Source: Planctomycetota bacterium (GTDB lineage: Bacteria > Planctomycetota > Planctomycetia > Planctomycetales > Planctomycetaceae). From it: a DNA stretch of 64,000 bases. The notes under the pieces were generated by a model. The model did not search any database. It saw nothing but the letters and a program-made list of their open reading frames with translations, and was not told where the DNA came from. Position 1 is the stretch's first letter, and every line of letters starts with the position of its first letter. The stretch lies in contig QWPB01000077.1 in the NCBI GenBank assembly GCA_003671275.1, positions 62,001-126,000 of the forward strand, given 5' to 3'. This document shows positions 15,953 through 26,300 of the stretch, in pieces. A program made the translations under genes and the position numbers.

Positions 15953-16516
15953 ATGACTACCCCCGCCACTGGTCGTATCGTTCTGCGTTCCGGCGAAGCC
16001 CTCGTCGAAGTTGAAGGTGGCCCGGCCTACCTGGCCTGCGAACCGGAAGTGGTCATCGGCGAGCTGGACGGACCGGTGGGCTACTCGATCGCCCAGATGA
16101 TTGGAAATCAGGTCAAAGGCCACTCCAAGGTGTTTGCCATCCTGAACTGTGATGTCCAGGTCCGTCCCACCACCGTCATGGTCAGCAAGGTCACGGTCGA
16201 TTCGACGGCCTACACCAACGTGCTCATGGGAACCGTCCAGGCAGGCATTGCGAACGGAGTTCTGGACGCCGTGCGGGCCGGGGACATTCCCAAAGAAAAG
16301 GCCAACGATCTGGGCATTATCGTCTCGGTCTGGCTCGATCCGTCGGTGGTCGAGGAGAAAGTCGATCATCAGCAGCTGTTCGACGTCAATCGCCAGGCCA
16401 CGGCAAAGGCAATTCGCAAGGCGATGCGATGCGAGCCGACGATCGACTGGCTGCTGGAAAACCAGGACAAAATCACCCACTGCTTCCACGAAATGGGGCT
16501 GAACGGCCAGCTGTAA
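15953..16516 (+). CDS. Fae-like protein (formaldehyde-activating enzyme paralogue)
   Basis: A 187-residue Fae-family protein. GEALVEVEGGPAYLACEPEVVIGELDGPVGYSIAQMI, VRPTTVMVSKVTV, VQAGIANGVLDAVRAGDIPKEKANDLGIIVSVWLDP and NRQATAKAIRKAM line up along the whole length of the canonical Fae at 63361-63858. Canonical Fae condenses formaldehyde with tetrahydromethanopterin and uses a His in the AHIDLLIG segment; here the matching segment (ACEPEVVIG) has no His. So the normal reaction is doubtful. The start at 15953 is where homology begins; the frame further upstream is not supported. It is divergent from the BMC operon. Confidence 0.82.
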   Translation: MTTPATGRIVLRSGEALVEVEGGPAYLACEPEVVIGELDGPVGYSIAQMIGNQVKGHSKVFAILNCDVQVRPTTVMVSKVTVDSTAYTNVLMGTVQAGIANGVLDAVRAGDIPKEKANDLGIIVSVWLDPSVVEEKVDHQQLFDVNRQATAKAIRKAMRCEPTIDWLLENQDKITHCFHEMGLNGQL

Positions 16517-16639
16517 CCGCCGAGCCCTCCAGCAAGATCGCGGAGCAGCAGCTTTCCGGCATGACGGCGACTCGCAGTTCAGCCACTCCAATCGATATGC
16601 TGTGGATATTGTCACACTCGCTTTTCTCTGGACCCGCTG

Positions 16640-17554
16640 ATGGCCTCGAACTCTGAACTTGTCGAACAACTCCGCTGGCACAAGTTTTCCGTGCTGAACG
16701 ATGGGTTCATCTGTCTCGTGGATTGCATGGGCGATGACTCCGCTGTCGTTCAGGCAGCTCGCGTCAGTTACGGCGAAGGGACCAAAAAAGTCTCCGATGA
16801 CCGGACCCTGATTCGTTACCTGATGCGGCATCGGCACACGACGCCGCTGGAAATGGCGGAGATTAAGCTTCTGGTCCGCGTGCCGATGGATTGCTGGCGG
16901 CAGTGGATTCGCCATCGGATGGCCAGCGTCAATGAGTACAGCACGCGATACTCGGTCGCCATCGATTCGATGCAGGCCACTCCTCCGAATGAGTGGCGAA
17001 TCCAGGCGACCAATAACCGTCAGGGCAGCGACGGTCATCTCTCACTCGACAAGGGGCAAACGCTCTCCAAATCAGAAGCGGCTTTCCAACACGCTGCGGA
17101 GAAGCTCTATCAGGAGCGGCTTGAAATGGGCGTCGCCCGTGAGCAGGCCCGTAAAGATCTGCCATTGTGTACCTATACCGAGGCTTACTGGAAAATCGAT
17201 CTGCACAATCTGTTGCACTTCCTCGCGCTGCGTATGGACTCACACGCTCAACTGGAAATTCGCCAGTACGCGACCACGATCGGAGAACAGATTGTGGCCA
17301 AGCTATTCCCCATGGTGTGGGAAGCATTTATCGACTATCGCCGGGATGCCAGCGCGTTGTCGCGTCTGGAGATCGGCGTGATCCAGAGGTTCGTCCAACT
17401 GGCCCGCGAACGCGGGGTCAACATGCCGGGCGATGAGGCCCTGTTCCTCGCCGCACAAGATCCCGCGTGGGTCTCGCTGGCTCGATCCCGCGAACGGGAT
17501 GAGTGCCGAGAGAAGCTCGAGCTGCTGGGCATGCTGGCTCCCACTGCGGAGTAG
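16640..17554 (+). CDS. thyX: FAD-dependent thymidylate synthase ThyX
   Basis: A 304-residue ThyX, which makes dTMP from dUMP with methylenetetrahydrofolate, NADPH and FAD. The diagnostic ThyX motif RHRMASVNEYSTRY is at residues 91-104. LMRHRHTTPLEMAEIKLLVRVPMDCWRQW precedes it, and LHNLLHFLALRMDSHAQLEIRQYA is the conserved C-terminal FAD/dUMP region. It is slightly longer than many bacterial ThyX (about 220-270) because of a C-terminal extension with a DECREKLELLG helix. A coding start at ATG 16640 fits the family. The gene stands between the Fae-like gene and an oxidoreductase. Confidence 0.96.
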   Translation: MASNSELVEQLRWHKFSVLNDGFICLVDCMGDDSAVVQAARVSYGEGTKKVSDDRTLIRYLMRHRHTTPLEMAEIKLLVRVPMDCWRQWIRHRMASVNEYSTRYSVAIDSMQATPPNEWRIQATNNRQGSDGHLSLDKGQTLSKSEAAFQHAAEKLYQERLEMGVAREQARKDLPLCTYTEAYWKIDLHNLLHFLALRMDSHAQLEIRQYATTIGEQIVAKLFPMVWEAFIDYRRDASALSRLEIGVIQRFVQLARERGVNMPGDEALFLAAQDPAWVSLARSRERDECREKLELLGMLAPTAE

Positions 17555-17620
17555 TTGCCGAGCCCCTGACACTGAATGTTCCACTTGTGATTCCGTAACG
17601 CCCTGGAGGGGAAGTTCACC

Positions 17621-18910
17621 ATGTCGCGTCCCATGTTGTCTTCACGTCGTGCGTTTCTCGGTCAAACGGCGGCGATCGCGGTGGGCTGGCATGTGGCCTC
17701 GGCCCGCCCTGCCTGGTCGGCTCCCACTCCGAACGAAAAGCTGAACATCGGCGTGATCGGTCCGGGCGGTCGTGGGTTTGATAACCTGCAGGGGGTTGCC
17801 GGAGAGAACATCGTCGCGATCTGCGATGCGGACCTGCGGCGGGCCAAGAATGCGTTTGAGAAGTTCCCCGGTGCCACGCAGTACCAGGATTTCAGGCGAA
17901 TGATCGAGAAGGAAAAGCTCGACGCCGTGGTCGTCAGCACACCGGACCACATGCATGCACCGGCCAGCTTGTGGGCGATGCGGCGTGGGCTGCACTGTTA
18001 TTGTGAGAAGCCGCTCGCGCATTCGGTCTGGGAAACCCGGATCATGGCCCAGACCGCCAAGGAACATCATCTGGCCACGCAGATGGGGACACAAATCCAT
18101 GCGACGGATAACTACCGCCGCGTCGTGGAAGTGATCCAGTCAGGAGCGATTGGCCCCGTAACAGAAGTTCAGGTGTGGGTCAATAAGGACTGGGGTGGTG
18201 GTGAGCGACCGACCGACACGCCCGAAGTGCCCAAGGATCTTGACTGGGAAGCCTGGCTCGGGCCCGCTCCGTTCCGTCCGTATCATTCGACGTATCTCCC
18301 CGCCGAATGGCGACGCTGGTGGGTGTTCGGAAACGGAACTCTGGGCGACATGGGCTGCCACTATATCGATCTGGTCTTCTGGGCTTTGGCTCTACGACAT
18401 CCCACAACGATCGAAGCCAGCGGACCCGCGGTGCATGCCGAGACATGTCCTCGCGGCATGAAAGTCACCTGGGAATTCCCGACTCGCGGCGAACTGCCGC
18501 CCGTGAAGGTCACCTGGACCGACGGGAACATGACCGAGAACAAGCACGATGGCCACGAGTTCCCCGGCGCGGGGATCTATTTCAAGGGTTCAAAGGGCTC
18601 GATGTTCGCCGACTACGGAGGATACCGACTCTTTCCTGAAGACCAGTACAAGGAATTCAAGGCCCCTGCCCCGACGATTGCCGCGTCCGTTGGTCATCAT
18701 CAAGAATGGATCAACGCCTGCAAGACCGGGTCGCCGACGCTGTGCAACTTCGACTACTCCGGGGCTCTGAGCGAGAGCGTTCTGCTGGGCATGGTCGCGT
18801 TCCGTGCGGGTCAGAAGCTGGCGTGGGACGGGGCCACCATGCAGGTCAAGAACAGTGACAAGGCGCAAGGACTGCTCAAACGCGAGTACCGAACGGGATG
18901 GGAGATGTGA
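17621..18910 (+). CDS. Gfo/Idh/MocA-family oxidoreductase with Tat signal
   Basis: A 429-residue secreted oxidoreductase. The N-terminus carries a twin-arginine signal (SSRRAFLGQTAAIAVGWHVA). The Rossmann domain begins at LNIGVIGPGGRGFDNL, and the family motif CEKPLAHSVWETR (with the EKP Lys) follows. WRRWWVFGNGTLGDMGCHYIDLVFWALALRHP is typical of the large planctomycete subfamily with a probable periplasmic NAD(P)-linked sugar dehydrogenase or dehydratase role. Substrate is unknown. Its stop overlaps the start of bioD by 13 bp, so the two are probably cotranscribed although functionally unrelated. Confidence 0.93.
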   Translation: MSRPMLSSRRAFLGQTAAIAVGWHVASARPAWSAPTPNEKLNIGVIGPGGRGFDNLQGVAGENIVAICDADLRRAKNAFEKFPGATQYQDFRRMIEKEKLDAVVVSTPDHMHAPASLWAMRRGLHCYCEKPLAHSVWETRIMAQTAKEHHLATQMGTQIHATDNYRRVVEVIQSGAIGPVTEVQVWVNKDWGGGERPTDTPEVPKDLDWEAWLGPAPFRPYHSTYLPAEWRRWWVFGNGTLGDMGCHYIDLVFWALALRHPTTIEASGPAVHAETCPRGMKVTWEFPTRGELPPVKVTWTDGNMTENKHDGHEFPGAGIYFKGSKGSMFADYGGYRLFPEDQYKEFKAPAPTIAASVGHHQEWINACKTGSPTLCNFDYSGALSESVLLGMVAFRAGQKLAWDGATMQVKNSDKAQGLLKREYRTGWEM

Positions 18911-19611
18911 ACGCCCGGGGCTACTTCATTACCGGCACCGATACGGGCGTTGGCAAAACTGTATTCACCTCCCAGTTGGCTCGATTCCTGACAGCGAATC
19001 CAAGAGCGGCGGAATCGGTGGCCGCTTACAAGCCTGCCTGCTCGGGAGCCGAATGCCGTACAGGAGAGCCTCCCGCGTGGGCCGATGTCGAAGCCCTCTT
19101 CGCTGCCACAGGGGAAGCGTTTCCTCGGAACCGTATTTGTCCCCAGACATTCCTTGCTCCGCTCAGTCCGCCGACAGCTGCGGCGCTGGAAGGCCGCAAG
19201 GTGGACGAGGGGCTCCTGGTGGAGGGGTACCTCTGGCTGGCTGAGCGGGCGGAGATCGTACTTGTCGAGGGGGCTGGCGGGTTCTATTCGCCGATCTCCA
19301 CAAACTGGCTGAATGCCGATCTGGCCCAGCGAATCGGCTTGCCGGTGATGATCGTCGCCCCCCATCGACTAGGAACGATTAACCAGACGCTTCTAACCAT
19401 CGAAGCCATCCGCCATCGCGGACTGAAAATCGCCGGCGTGGTACTCAATCAGCTCAGCCCCACACCCGACCCATCCCTCGCCTCGAACGCAGAGGAGATC
19501 TGTCAGCGGGGTAATATTCGATTGTGGGGGACGCTGGCCTATGGGGGCGGATGGTCCGGGAATCACCAATCGATCTGGCATTCGATTCAAGCGGAAGTCA
19601 GAATGCACTAA
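18898..19611 (+). CDS. bioD: Dethiobiotin synthetase
   Basis: A 237-residue BioD, the ATP-dependent carboxylase that closes the ureido ring of dethiobiotin in biotin synthesis. The P-loop is GYFITGTDTGVGKTVFTSQLA; YKPACSG and LVEGAGGFYSPI (the GAGG motif) are the other signatures. PQTFLAPLSPPTAAALEG is the substrate-contacting region. Length is usual. The start overlaps the preceding oxidoreductase by 13 bp; the GTG at 18907 would give a 4-bp overlap and is an alternative. No other bio gene is nearby. Confidence 0.92.
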   Translation: MGDVNARGYFITGTDTGVGKTVFTSQLARFLTANPRAAESVAAYKPACSGAECRTGEPPAWADVEALFAATGEAFPRNRICPQTFLAPLSPPTAAALEGRKVDEGLLVEGYLWLAERAEIVLVEGAGGFYSPISTNWLNADLAQRIGLPVMIVAPHRLGTINQTLLTIEAIRHRGLKIAGVVLNQLSPTPDPSLASNAEEICQRGNIRLWGTLAYGGGWSGNHQSIWHSIQAEVRMH

Positions 19612-19656
19612 GATCAATGCTCACTGTTGCGTTCGCTGTCATGCAGGAGTCGACCA

Positions 19657-20961
19657 ATGTCTCACCACTTCTCCCGCCGTACTTTCCTGCGTGGCTTGGG
19701 CGTTTCCATGGCGCTCCCCTGGATGGAGTCGCTCCCCGTCTGGGGGGATGAGATCACCTCCACAGCCCAGCATGCCAGCGAGGCCCCCGTCCGCGTGGCG
19801 GTCCTCTTCTCCGGCAACGGCTATCACAGCCGTGAGTTCTGGGCCAAGGGCGAAGGCGCCGCGATGGAGTTGGGGCAGGTTCTGGCCCCGCTGCATGATT
19901 TCCGCGAGAAGCTGCTCTTTGTGCAGGGGCTGTATAACGTCGAAGCCACCAAGGGGAACATCCACAGCTCCCAGACCGGCAACATCCTGTCGGGAGCTCC
20001 GCTGGCCTCGGGCGGAGAGATCAAGTCGGGGACCAGCTTCGATCAGCTTCTAGCCCAGACCTATGGCCGGTCAACGAAGGTGCCCAGCCTGGTCTTGGGA
20101 TGCGAGGCGGCCAACCCCTCGGTCCACAAAAATTACTCGATGCTCTACAGCTCGCACATCTCGTGGTCGTCTCCCACGACGCCGACGCCACTGGAGCTAT
20201 ACCCAGCCCTTGCGTTTGACCGGCTGTTCAAGGATGGGGCGCAGAAGGGAGACAAGAGTGTCCTCGATGCGGTGCTGGAGGATGCGGGAGATATCCGCCG
20301 CCAGATCAGCACTAGCGATCAGCGTAAGCTGGACGAGTACCTGGACTCGGTCCGCGATGTCGAACAGCGGATTGACCAGGCGGGGAAGAAGGGCGAACTG
20401 CAAGGCTGGCGGCCCACCCTCGACAAGCCGAACATCGAGCGCCCGGCAGACGGCATCCCGCAGAACATCGCCGACCATATGCGGTTGATGTGCGACATTC
20501 TGGTGCTGGGGTTCCAGACCGATACGACGCGGATCGGCACGCTGAAGCTCAACAACGACCACTCCTCGCTACGATTCCCGCACCTGGGTGTGGACTACAT
20601 GATCCACCACTTGCTGTCGCACTCCGACACGGCCGACTGGCTGAAAGTCAATCAGTTCTTCTTCGAACAGCTGGGCTACATCGCCCGCAAACTCGATGGA
20701 ATTCAGGAAGGGGACCGCACGCTGCTGGACAACTCAATGCTGATGATGTGTTCCAGTATGATGACCGGCGGCCACAACAACGATCAGCTGCCCGTGGTCG
20801 TCCTCGGCAAAGGCGGCGGCCGCATCCAGACTGGCCGGTCCGTGAACTATCGGGACCAGCCGAACCGCCAGATGTGCCGCTTGTACATGTCGATGATGGA
20901 CAAGATGAACGTCCGCCCGAAGACGTTTGGGGATGCGACGGAAATGCTGAATGAGGTGTGA
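19657..20961 (+). CDS. DUF1552 protein with Tat signal
   Basis: A 434-residue protein with a twin-arginine signal right at the start (SHHFSRRTFLRGLGVSMALPWMES), which fixes the start at 19657 rather than 19627. It matches DUF1552 along its length: FSGNGYHSREFWAKGEG, HSSQTGNILSG, GTSFDQLLAQ, LDEYLDSVRDVEQRI, HHLLSHSDTADWLKVNQFF, and MMTGGHNNDQLPVVVLGKGGGRIQTGR. The family resembles sulfatase/DUF1501-type secreted enzymes and is expanded in planctomycetes, usually beside a DUF1592-type cytochrome gene. Here the only such gene is at 3653-5941, so the usual pair is split. Confidence 0.92.
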   Translation: MSHHFSRRTFLRGLGVSMALPWMESLPVWGDEITSTAQHASEAPVRVAVLFSGNGYHSREFWAKGEGAAMELGQVLAPLHDFREKLLFVQGLYNVEATKGNIHSSQTGNILSGAPLASGGEIKSGTSFDQLLAQTYGRSTKVPSLVLGCEAANPSVHKNYSMLYSSHISWSSPTTPTPLELYPALAFDRLFKDGAQKGDKSVLDAVLEDAGDIRRQISTSDQRKLDEYLDSVRDVEQRIDQAGKKGELQGWRPTLDKPNIERPADGIPQNIADHMRLMCDILVLGFQTDTTRIGTLKLNNDHSSLRFPHLGVDYMIHHLLSHSDTADWLKVNQFFFEQLGYIARKLDGIQEGDRTLLDNSMLMMCSSMMTGGHNNDQLPVVVLGKGGGRIQTGRSVNYRDQPNRQMCRLYMSMMDKMNVRPKTFGDATEMLNEV

Positions 20962-21347
20962 CGGACCTCAGGGCGTGATGCCCAGGCATGGCGTTGGGAC
21001 ACTTGGGTGACGCAGGAACGAGAGGAATCGAAAGGCGAGCGTCTCCTTCGTGGCCTCTTGTTGTTGCACAACCCAGACGCTCAAAGCAGCGTCCGGGCCA
21101 CCCCGCGGATCATACCGGCAAAGAGTTCACATCCGCCCGTTGCAGAACAGGTTGCGTCATGAGGTCGATCCAACTCCGCGTCGCGTTTGTATCCATAGAT
21201 TACATAGAATTCAACAGAATACGATAGGTCAGGCTTTGCCTGAGCGTCTGTGTGATGTGAGTTGGGTAATGGGCCGATGTTTCTCGGCAGGCTGACGCCG
21301 TGCCGCTCTTGGGGGATTCAGGACGGGCAGGTGTGCCCGCCCTACGG
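20962..21347. other. 386-bp intergenic region with short hairpins
   Basis: No gene is visible. It holds a small hairpin at 21229-21243 (TCAGGC, TTT, GCCTGA) and a hairpin-plus-CTAC repeat at 21323-21346. The latter lies right after the miaB stop on the minus strand and may help end that transcript. Confidence 0.5.
21323..21346. repeat. Short hairpin repeat with CTAC tail
   Basis: GGGCA, GGTG, TGCCC form a hairpin, followed by GCCCTACGG. It shares its layout (hairpin, 2-4 bases, CTAC) with repeats at 26941-26963 and 28950-28973. Confidence 0.45.
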
Positions 21348-22979
21348 TCACACGAGAATCGGCAGGCCGGGGAAGGAGCCGTGCTGGACTTCCTGGGTGA
21401 CGATTTCGCCGAGCAGAGTGGTCTGCGTGCAGTCGGTGACTTCGATCTTGGCGAACGTCCCGGCGAGGCGCGGGTTGCCTTCGAAGACGACGATCCGGTC
21501 GCAGGTCGTGCGGCCCACGAGTTGGATGGGGCCGGAAGAGGGGCCTAGGGAAGAGGGGCTAGAGCCTAGGGCCAGAGGGGGGGAGTCCAACTGGACGAGC
21601 GAGTCCGTGTTGCACGAACCACAATCGTCATGGTCATGATCGTGCGAATGCTCGGTGTTTGGCTCTAGACCGCTCTCCACCACTCCTGGCATCGGGTAAG
21701 CCAGATTCGCATCCTCCGCAGCTCGTCCGTCATTGCGACTCGCCTTGGCGGTCCACTTACTGGGGCCTTCGACCAGGATCTCGACGCGGCGGCCGATGAA
21801 CTCGGCGTTGGTCTCTTCACAGATAGCTGTCTGAATCGCCAGCAGTTCATTATTACGGCGGCGTTTCACATCCTCGGGGATGTCATCCTTCCAGAGATCG
21901 TCCGCCTTGGTGCCGGGGCGGGCGCTGTATTTGAAGATGAAGCTGTTCTTGAAGCGGAACTCGCGGACGGCATCGCAGCAGGTTTGGAACTGCTCTTCGG
22001 TTTCACCGCAGAAGCCGACAATGAAGTCGCTCGACACCGAACAATCGGGCAGCGTGGCCCAGATGCGGTGCATCATGTCGCGGTACTCTTCGACCGTGTA
22101 GCCGCGCTTCATTCGTTTGAGGATCTCGTTGTCACCGTGCTGCAGCGGCACATGCAGATACCGCGAGACCTTCGGCAGGTCGCGCATCGCCTGCAACAGA
22201 TCATCCGTCATGTCCTTCGGGAAGTTCGTCACGAACTTGATCCGCTGAATCCCCGGCGTGTCGTGGATCGCAGCCAGCAAGTCAGCCATCCGCGACAGCT
22301 TGCCATCGGCGGTGTGCTTGTAGCTGTTGACGGTTTGGCCGAGGAGGGTGACTTCGCGGACCCCTTGCGATGCGAGTGATTCGACCTCGCGCTTGATGTC
22401 AGCGATGGGGCGCGACTGCTCCGGCCCGCGAGTCATTGGCACCACGCAATAGGTGCAGAACTTGTCGCACCCGAACATGATCCGGGTGTAGGCCTGCCAC
22501 GGGCTGGGACGCATCTCGGGATCGCGGAGCGGGTCGTAGCTCTCGAACGACTGGGCCACCTCGGAGCGCGAGCCTTCCTTGCGGTCGAGGCTGATGGCCA
22601 CGGTCTTCTTGCGAGTCGCCCGGGCCTCGTCGACAAGGCGTGGAATCTCGCCCAGCTGTCCGGTGCCGACGATGATGTCGACATGCGGGGCCCGCTGGAA
22701 AATCTTCTCCTGGTCCTTCTGGGCCATACAGCCAATGACGCCGATGACCTGCTCCGGGCGGCTGCGTTTGGAGTACTTGATCCGGCCCAGCGACGAATAT
22801 ATCTTCTGCTCGGCGTGTTCGCGGACCGAGCAGGTGTTGAAGAGGACCGTGTCGGCCTCGCCGATCTGATCGGTCAGGGTGTACCCCTGATTCCGCAGGG
22901 CGGCGACAACCAGCTCGCTATCGAGCACGTTCATCTGGCAGCCGACGGTTTCGATGAACAGTTTTCCGTTGTGCGGCAT
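21348..22979 (-). CDS. miaB: tRNA-2-methylthio-N6-dimethylallyladenosine synthase with inserted TRAM domain
   Basis: A 543-residue radical-SAM methylthiotransferase that adds the 2-methylthio group to i6A37 of tRNAs reading UNN codons. The N-terminal UPF0004 domain has ETVGCQMN, FNTCSVREHAEQK and GCMAQ. The radical-SAM cluster motif is CDKFCTYC. VNSYKH, FPKDMTDDLL and HVPLQHGDNEILKRMKRGYTVEEY are typical. The family is usually ~440-480 residues; the excess comes from ~75 residues (about 410-484) inside the C-terminal TRAM domain, between VEILVEG and LVGRTTCDRIVVF. The insert is low complexity, with HSHDHDHDDCGSC, and is probably a surface loop. Confidence 0.93.
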   Translation of the reverse strand: MPHNGKLFIETVGCQMNVLDSELVVAALRNQGYTLTDQIGEADTVLFNTCSVREHAEQKIYSSLGRIKYSKRSRPEQVIGVIGCMAQKDQEKIFQRAPHVDIIVGTGQLGEIPRLVDEARATRKKTVAISLDRKEGSRSEVAQSFESYDPLRDPEMRPSPWQAYTRIMFGCDKFCTYCVVPMTRGPEQSRPIADIKREVESLASQGVREVTLLGQTVNSYKHTADGKLSRMADLLAAIHDTPGIQRIKFVTNFPKDMTDDLLQAMRDLPKVSRYLHVPLQHGDNEILKRMKRGYTVEEYRDMMHRIWATLPDCSVSSDFIVGFCGETEEQFQTCCDAVREFRFKNSFIFKYSARPGTKADDLWKDDIPEDVKRRRNNELLAIQTAICEETNAEFIGRRVEILVEGPSKWTAKASRNDGRAAEDANLAYPMPGVVESGLEPNTEHSHDHDHDDCGSCNTDSLVQLDSPPLALGSSPSSLGPSSGPIQLVGRTTCDRIVVFEGNPRLAGTFAKIEVTDCTQTTLLGEIVTQEVQHGSFPGLPILV

Positions 22980-23317
22980 GGGAGCGTTCAGAGACTCAGG
23001 CGGGTACGAGATTGACCGGACATGCCTCCGGCCATGGGCGGGACGAGTCCTTGACGCAGTATAGCGGCCAATCCCCGCTCTGAAGAGCGGACCATGATGC
23101 CCAGGGAGGCCGATTCGCAGATGCTGCCCCTTGGCCTCTCCATACAGAGCGAGGCAGCTGCGCCAACCGATGAACCCGGGTCCATGTAATTATCTCAGCG
23201 GCGAAGGAAAACGAGGGAAACCGGAGCAGTCTCGCCAGTGAGTGAGATTTCAACATATACTCGAACTGTTTCCATCTGCCTGAATTCTGCTGGCCCCCGG
23301 CAAAAGGTCTCCCTGCA
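22980..23317. other. 338-bp divergent intergenic region
   Basis: Between miaB (minus) and the acyltransferase fusion (plus), so both promoters should be here. I see only a small hairpin near 23075-23092 (CCGCTCT, GAA, GAGCGG) and no gene. Confidence 0.45.
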
Positions 23318-26300
23318 ATGTCAGAGTCCGCTCATGCGTCCGTCGATCCGTCCAGCGATGAACGTGGATTGTGGAGCACTGGCTTTGTTGGCGTCCTGTT
23401 GACGCAGTTTCTGGGCTCGTTTAACGACAACCTGCTCCGCTGGCTGTCGGTGAACCTGGGAGCCCAGATCGGCACGCTCGCCACGCAGATGTCTGCCGCT
23501 GAACAGAAGGAATGGAAAACGCTCATCCTCACCCTGGGCGGGGTCGCATTCACTCTGCCCTATCTGTTTCTGATGCCGCTGGCGGGTTCACTGGCTGACC
23601 GGTACAGCAAACGCAACGTGATGGTCGTGATGAAGGTTCTGGAGATCGTCATCATGCTGTTTGCCGTAACGGTCATGACCCAGGGGCACATCTGGCTGAT
23701 GATGACCGCCGTAGGATTGATGGGCGCACAAAGCGCTCTGTTCGGCCCCTCGCGGTTTGGATCGATGCCCGAGATCCTGCCACATCGACACTTGTCGACT
23801 GGGAACGGGTTCGTGGGACTGGCGACGGTCGTGGCCTGTGCGCTGGGAGCCGCTGCGGGGTATGCACTCTATACCCAAGTCGAGCACGGAGTGAGTGCAT
23901 CGGGAGTGACGGTTGCAGCTTTCTGGCCAGCGATTCTGGCACTGGTCGGGATTGCGATCGTCGGGACTCTGACGAGCCTGCTGATCCCGAGTCTCACTCC
24001 GGGCAGTCCCGATTCATCACTCCGATTAAACCCTGTGACGAACACGATCCCCGCCTTGCAGATCCTCTGGAAGGATGTACGCATCGTGCGGACGACATTC
24101 GGGATTGCCTTTTTCTGGTTCCTGGCGTCCCTGGCTCAAGCAAATGCCGATCCGCTGGGCGAAGAAGTGATGCGGCTGAGCAAGTCAGAAATCGGTTTGC
24201 TGCTGGCGGTCATCGTGGCAGGACTCGGCTCGGGCAGTGTCCTGGCGGGCTACCTGTCCGAAGGGAAGGTGGAGCTGGGGCTGGTGCCGTTTGGGGCATT
24301 TGGCATCACGATCAGTGCCTTTCTGGTCTATTTCACGGGATCGATGATCGACCCGCAGGTCGTGTCGACACAGCAAGTCTGGTTCTACCTGTGTTGCAGC
24401 AGTCTGTTCCTGCTGGGGGCTTCTGCGGGGATGTTCAACATCCCGCTGGAAACGTATCTGCAATATCGCAGCCCCCCCGCAGAACGCGGGATCGTGCTGG
24501 CCGGATGTAACTTTGTGACATTTCTGTTCATCCTGCTGTCACTGGGACTGTTCTATGTACTGCGAGGAGTATTTCATCTTACCCCCACGGCAATCTACGC
24601 CATCGCCGGGGTTGGAACGATTCCAGTACTGGTTTATGTGCTCCGCCTGATGCCGGACCTGACGTTTCGGTTTTTCCTGTATCTGGTGACACACACGATT
24701 TACCGGCTGAAGGTTCATGGTCGCGAGAACGTTCCCGTGAAGGGCGGTGCTCTGATCGTGGCCAATCACGTGTCGTTCATGGACGGCGCGCTGATGATGG
24801 GGACCTGTTCGCGGCTGGTGCGATTTATTGTCTATGCTGACTTTACCCGGATGCCTCTGTTACGCCCGTTCTCGGAGATCATGAAGGTCATCCCGATTAA
24901 AGTCAGTGAAGGCCCTCGGGCACTGGTGAACTCCCTGAAAACTGCCAAGGAAGCCCTGCAAAACGGTGAACTGGTCTGCATCTTTGCCGAAGGCCAGATC
25001 ACGCGCACAGGACAGCTGCAACCGTTTCAACGGGGGCTGATGAAGATCGTGGAGGGGACCGACTGTCCGGTGATTCCCGCATATCTGCATGGCTTGTGGG
25101 GGAGTTTTTTCAGCTTTCGTGGCGGCAAGTTGTTTGGCAATCTGCCCAAACAATGGGGCTATCCGGTCTCTGTCCACTTTGGAAAGCCGCTGAAGAATCC
25201 GGATGATGTGCATGCCGTGCGGCAAGCCGTGCAACAACTGGGAGTGGAGGCCGTCGAGATGGACAAGTCGCGTGAATTGATCCCCGTTCAGCAGTTCATT
25301 CGCCGGTGCCAGTCGGACCGCTCGGTCCCCAAGGTCGCCGACTCACTGGGCACCGAATTGACCGCCGGCAAGACGTTAATCAGTTCGCTGGCGATGCGGC
25401 GATATCTGGAACGCGAAGTTCTGAACGCTGACGAGAAAATGGTCGGGTTGTTGATCCCGCCCTCGGTGGGAGGCTTTCTGGCGAATATGGCGGTGGCATT
25501 GGCCGGGCGAACCACCGTCAATTTGAACTACACCCTGTCAGAAGAAGTGCTGAACTATTGCGTCAAGTCGGCGGGGCTGAAGCATGTCCTGACCACCAGG
25601 AGCTTTCTGGAGAAGAAACCGATCAATCTGGTGGGAGCCGAATGGGTCTTCCTTGACGAGATGAAGCACAAATTGACCGGGGCGGACAAGGCGATTGCCG
25701 CAGTCCAGTCCTATCTGCCAGCGGGAATCCTGGAACGGCTCCTGGGCCTGACCCGGATCAAGCCGGACGACCTCTTGTCGATCATCTTCACCAGCGGTTC
25801 GACCGGCGAGCCCAAGGGAGTCATGCTGACACAGCACAACATCGGTTCCAACATCGATGCCATCAACCAGCTGCTGAATCTGGAGACCACGGATGTCATG
25901 ATGGGAGTGCTGCCGTTCTTCCATTCCTTTGGATACACGGGCACGATGTGGCTGCCCGCGTGCTTCGCCCCCATGGGTGTGTACCACTTCAACCCACTCG
26001 ACGCCAAGATCATCGGAAAATTGTCAGAGAAGCATAAGGCCACGATCCTGATGGCGACGCCGACATTCCTCAAAACCTACCTGAAGCGGATCGAGAAGGA
26101 GCAGTTTGCACACTTGGACCTCGTCGTGGTGGGGGCCGAAAAGATGCCGCTCGATCTGGCGGAAGAGTTCTTTCAGAAGTTCGGCGTGCGACCTTCCGAA
26201 GGGTATGGAACCACCGAACTATCCCCCGTGGCTGCGGTCAATATCCCGGATCACCGCACCGCAGGCACCCACCAGAAGGGAACCAAACTGGGGACCGTCG

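Noticed and set aside
15875-17038. 387-codon minus-strand open frame near the Fae-like gene
   Set aside because: Antisense to the Fae-like gene and thyX, both well supported.
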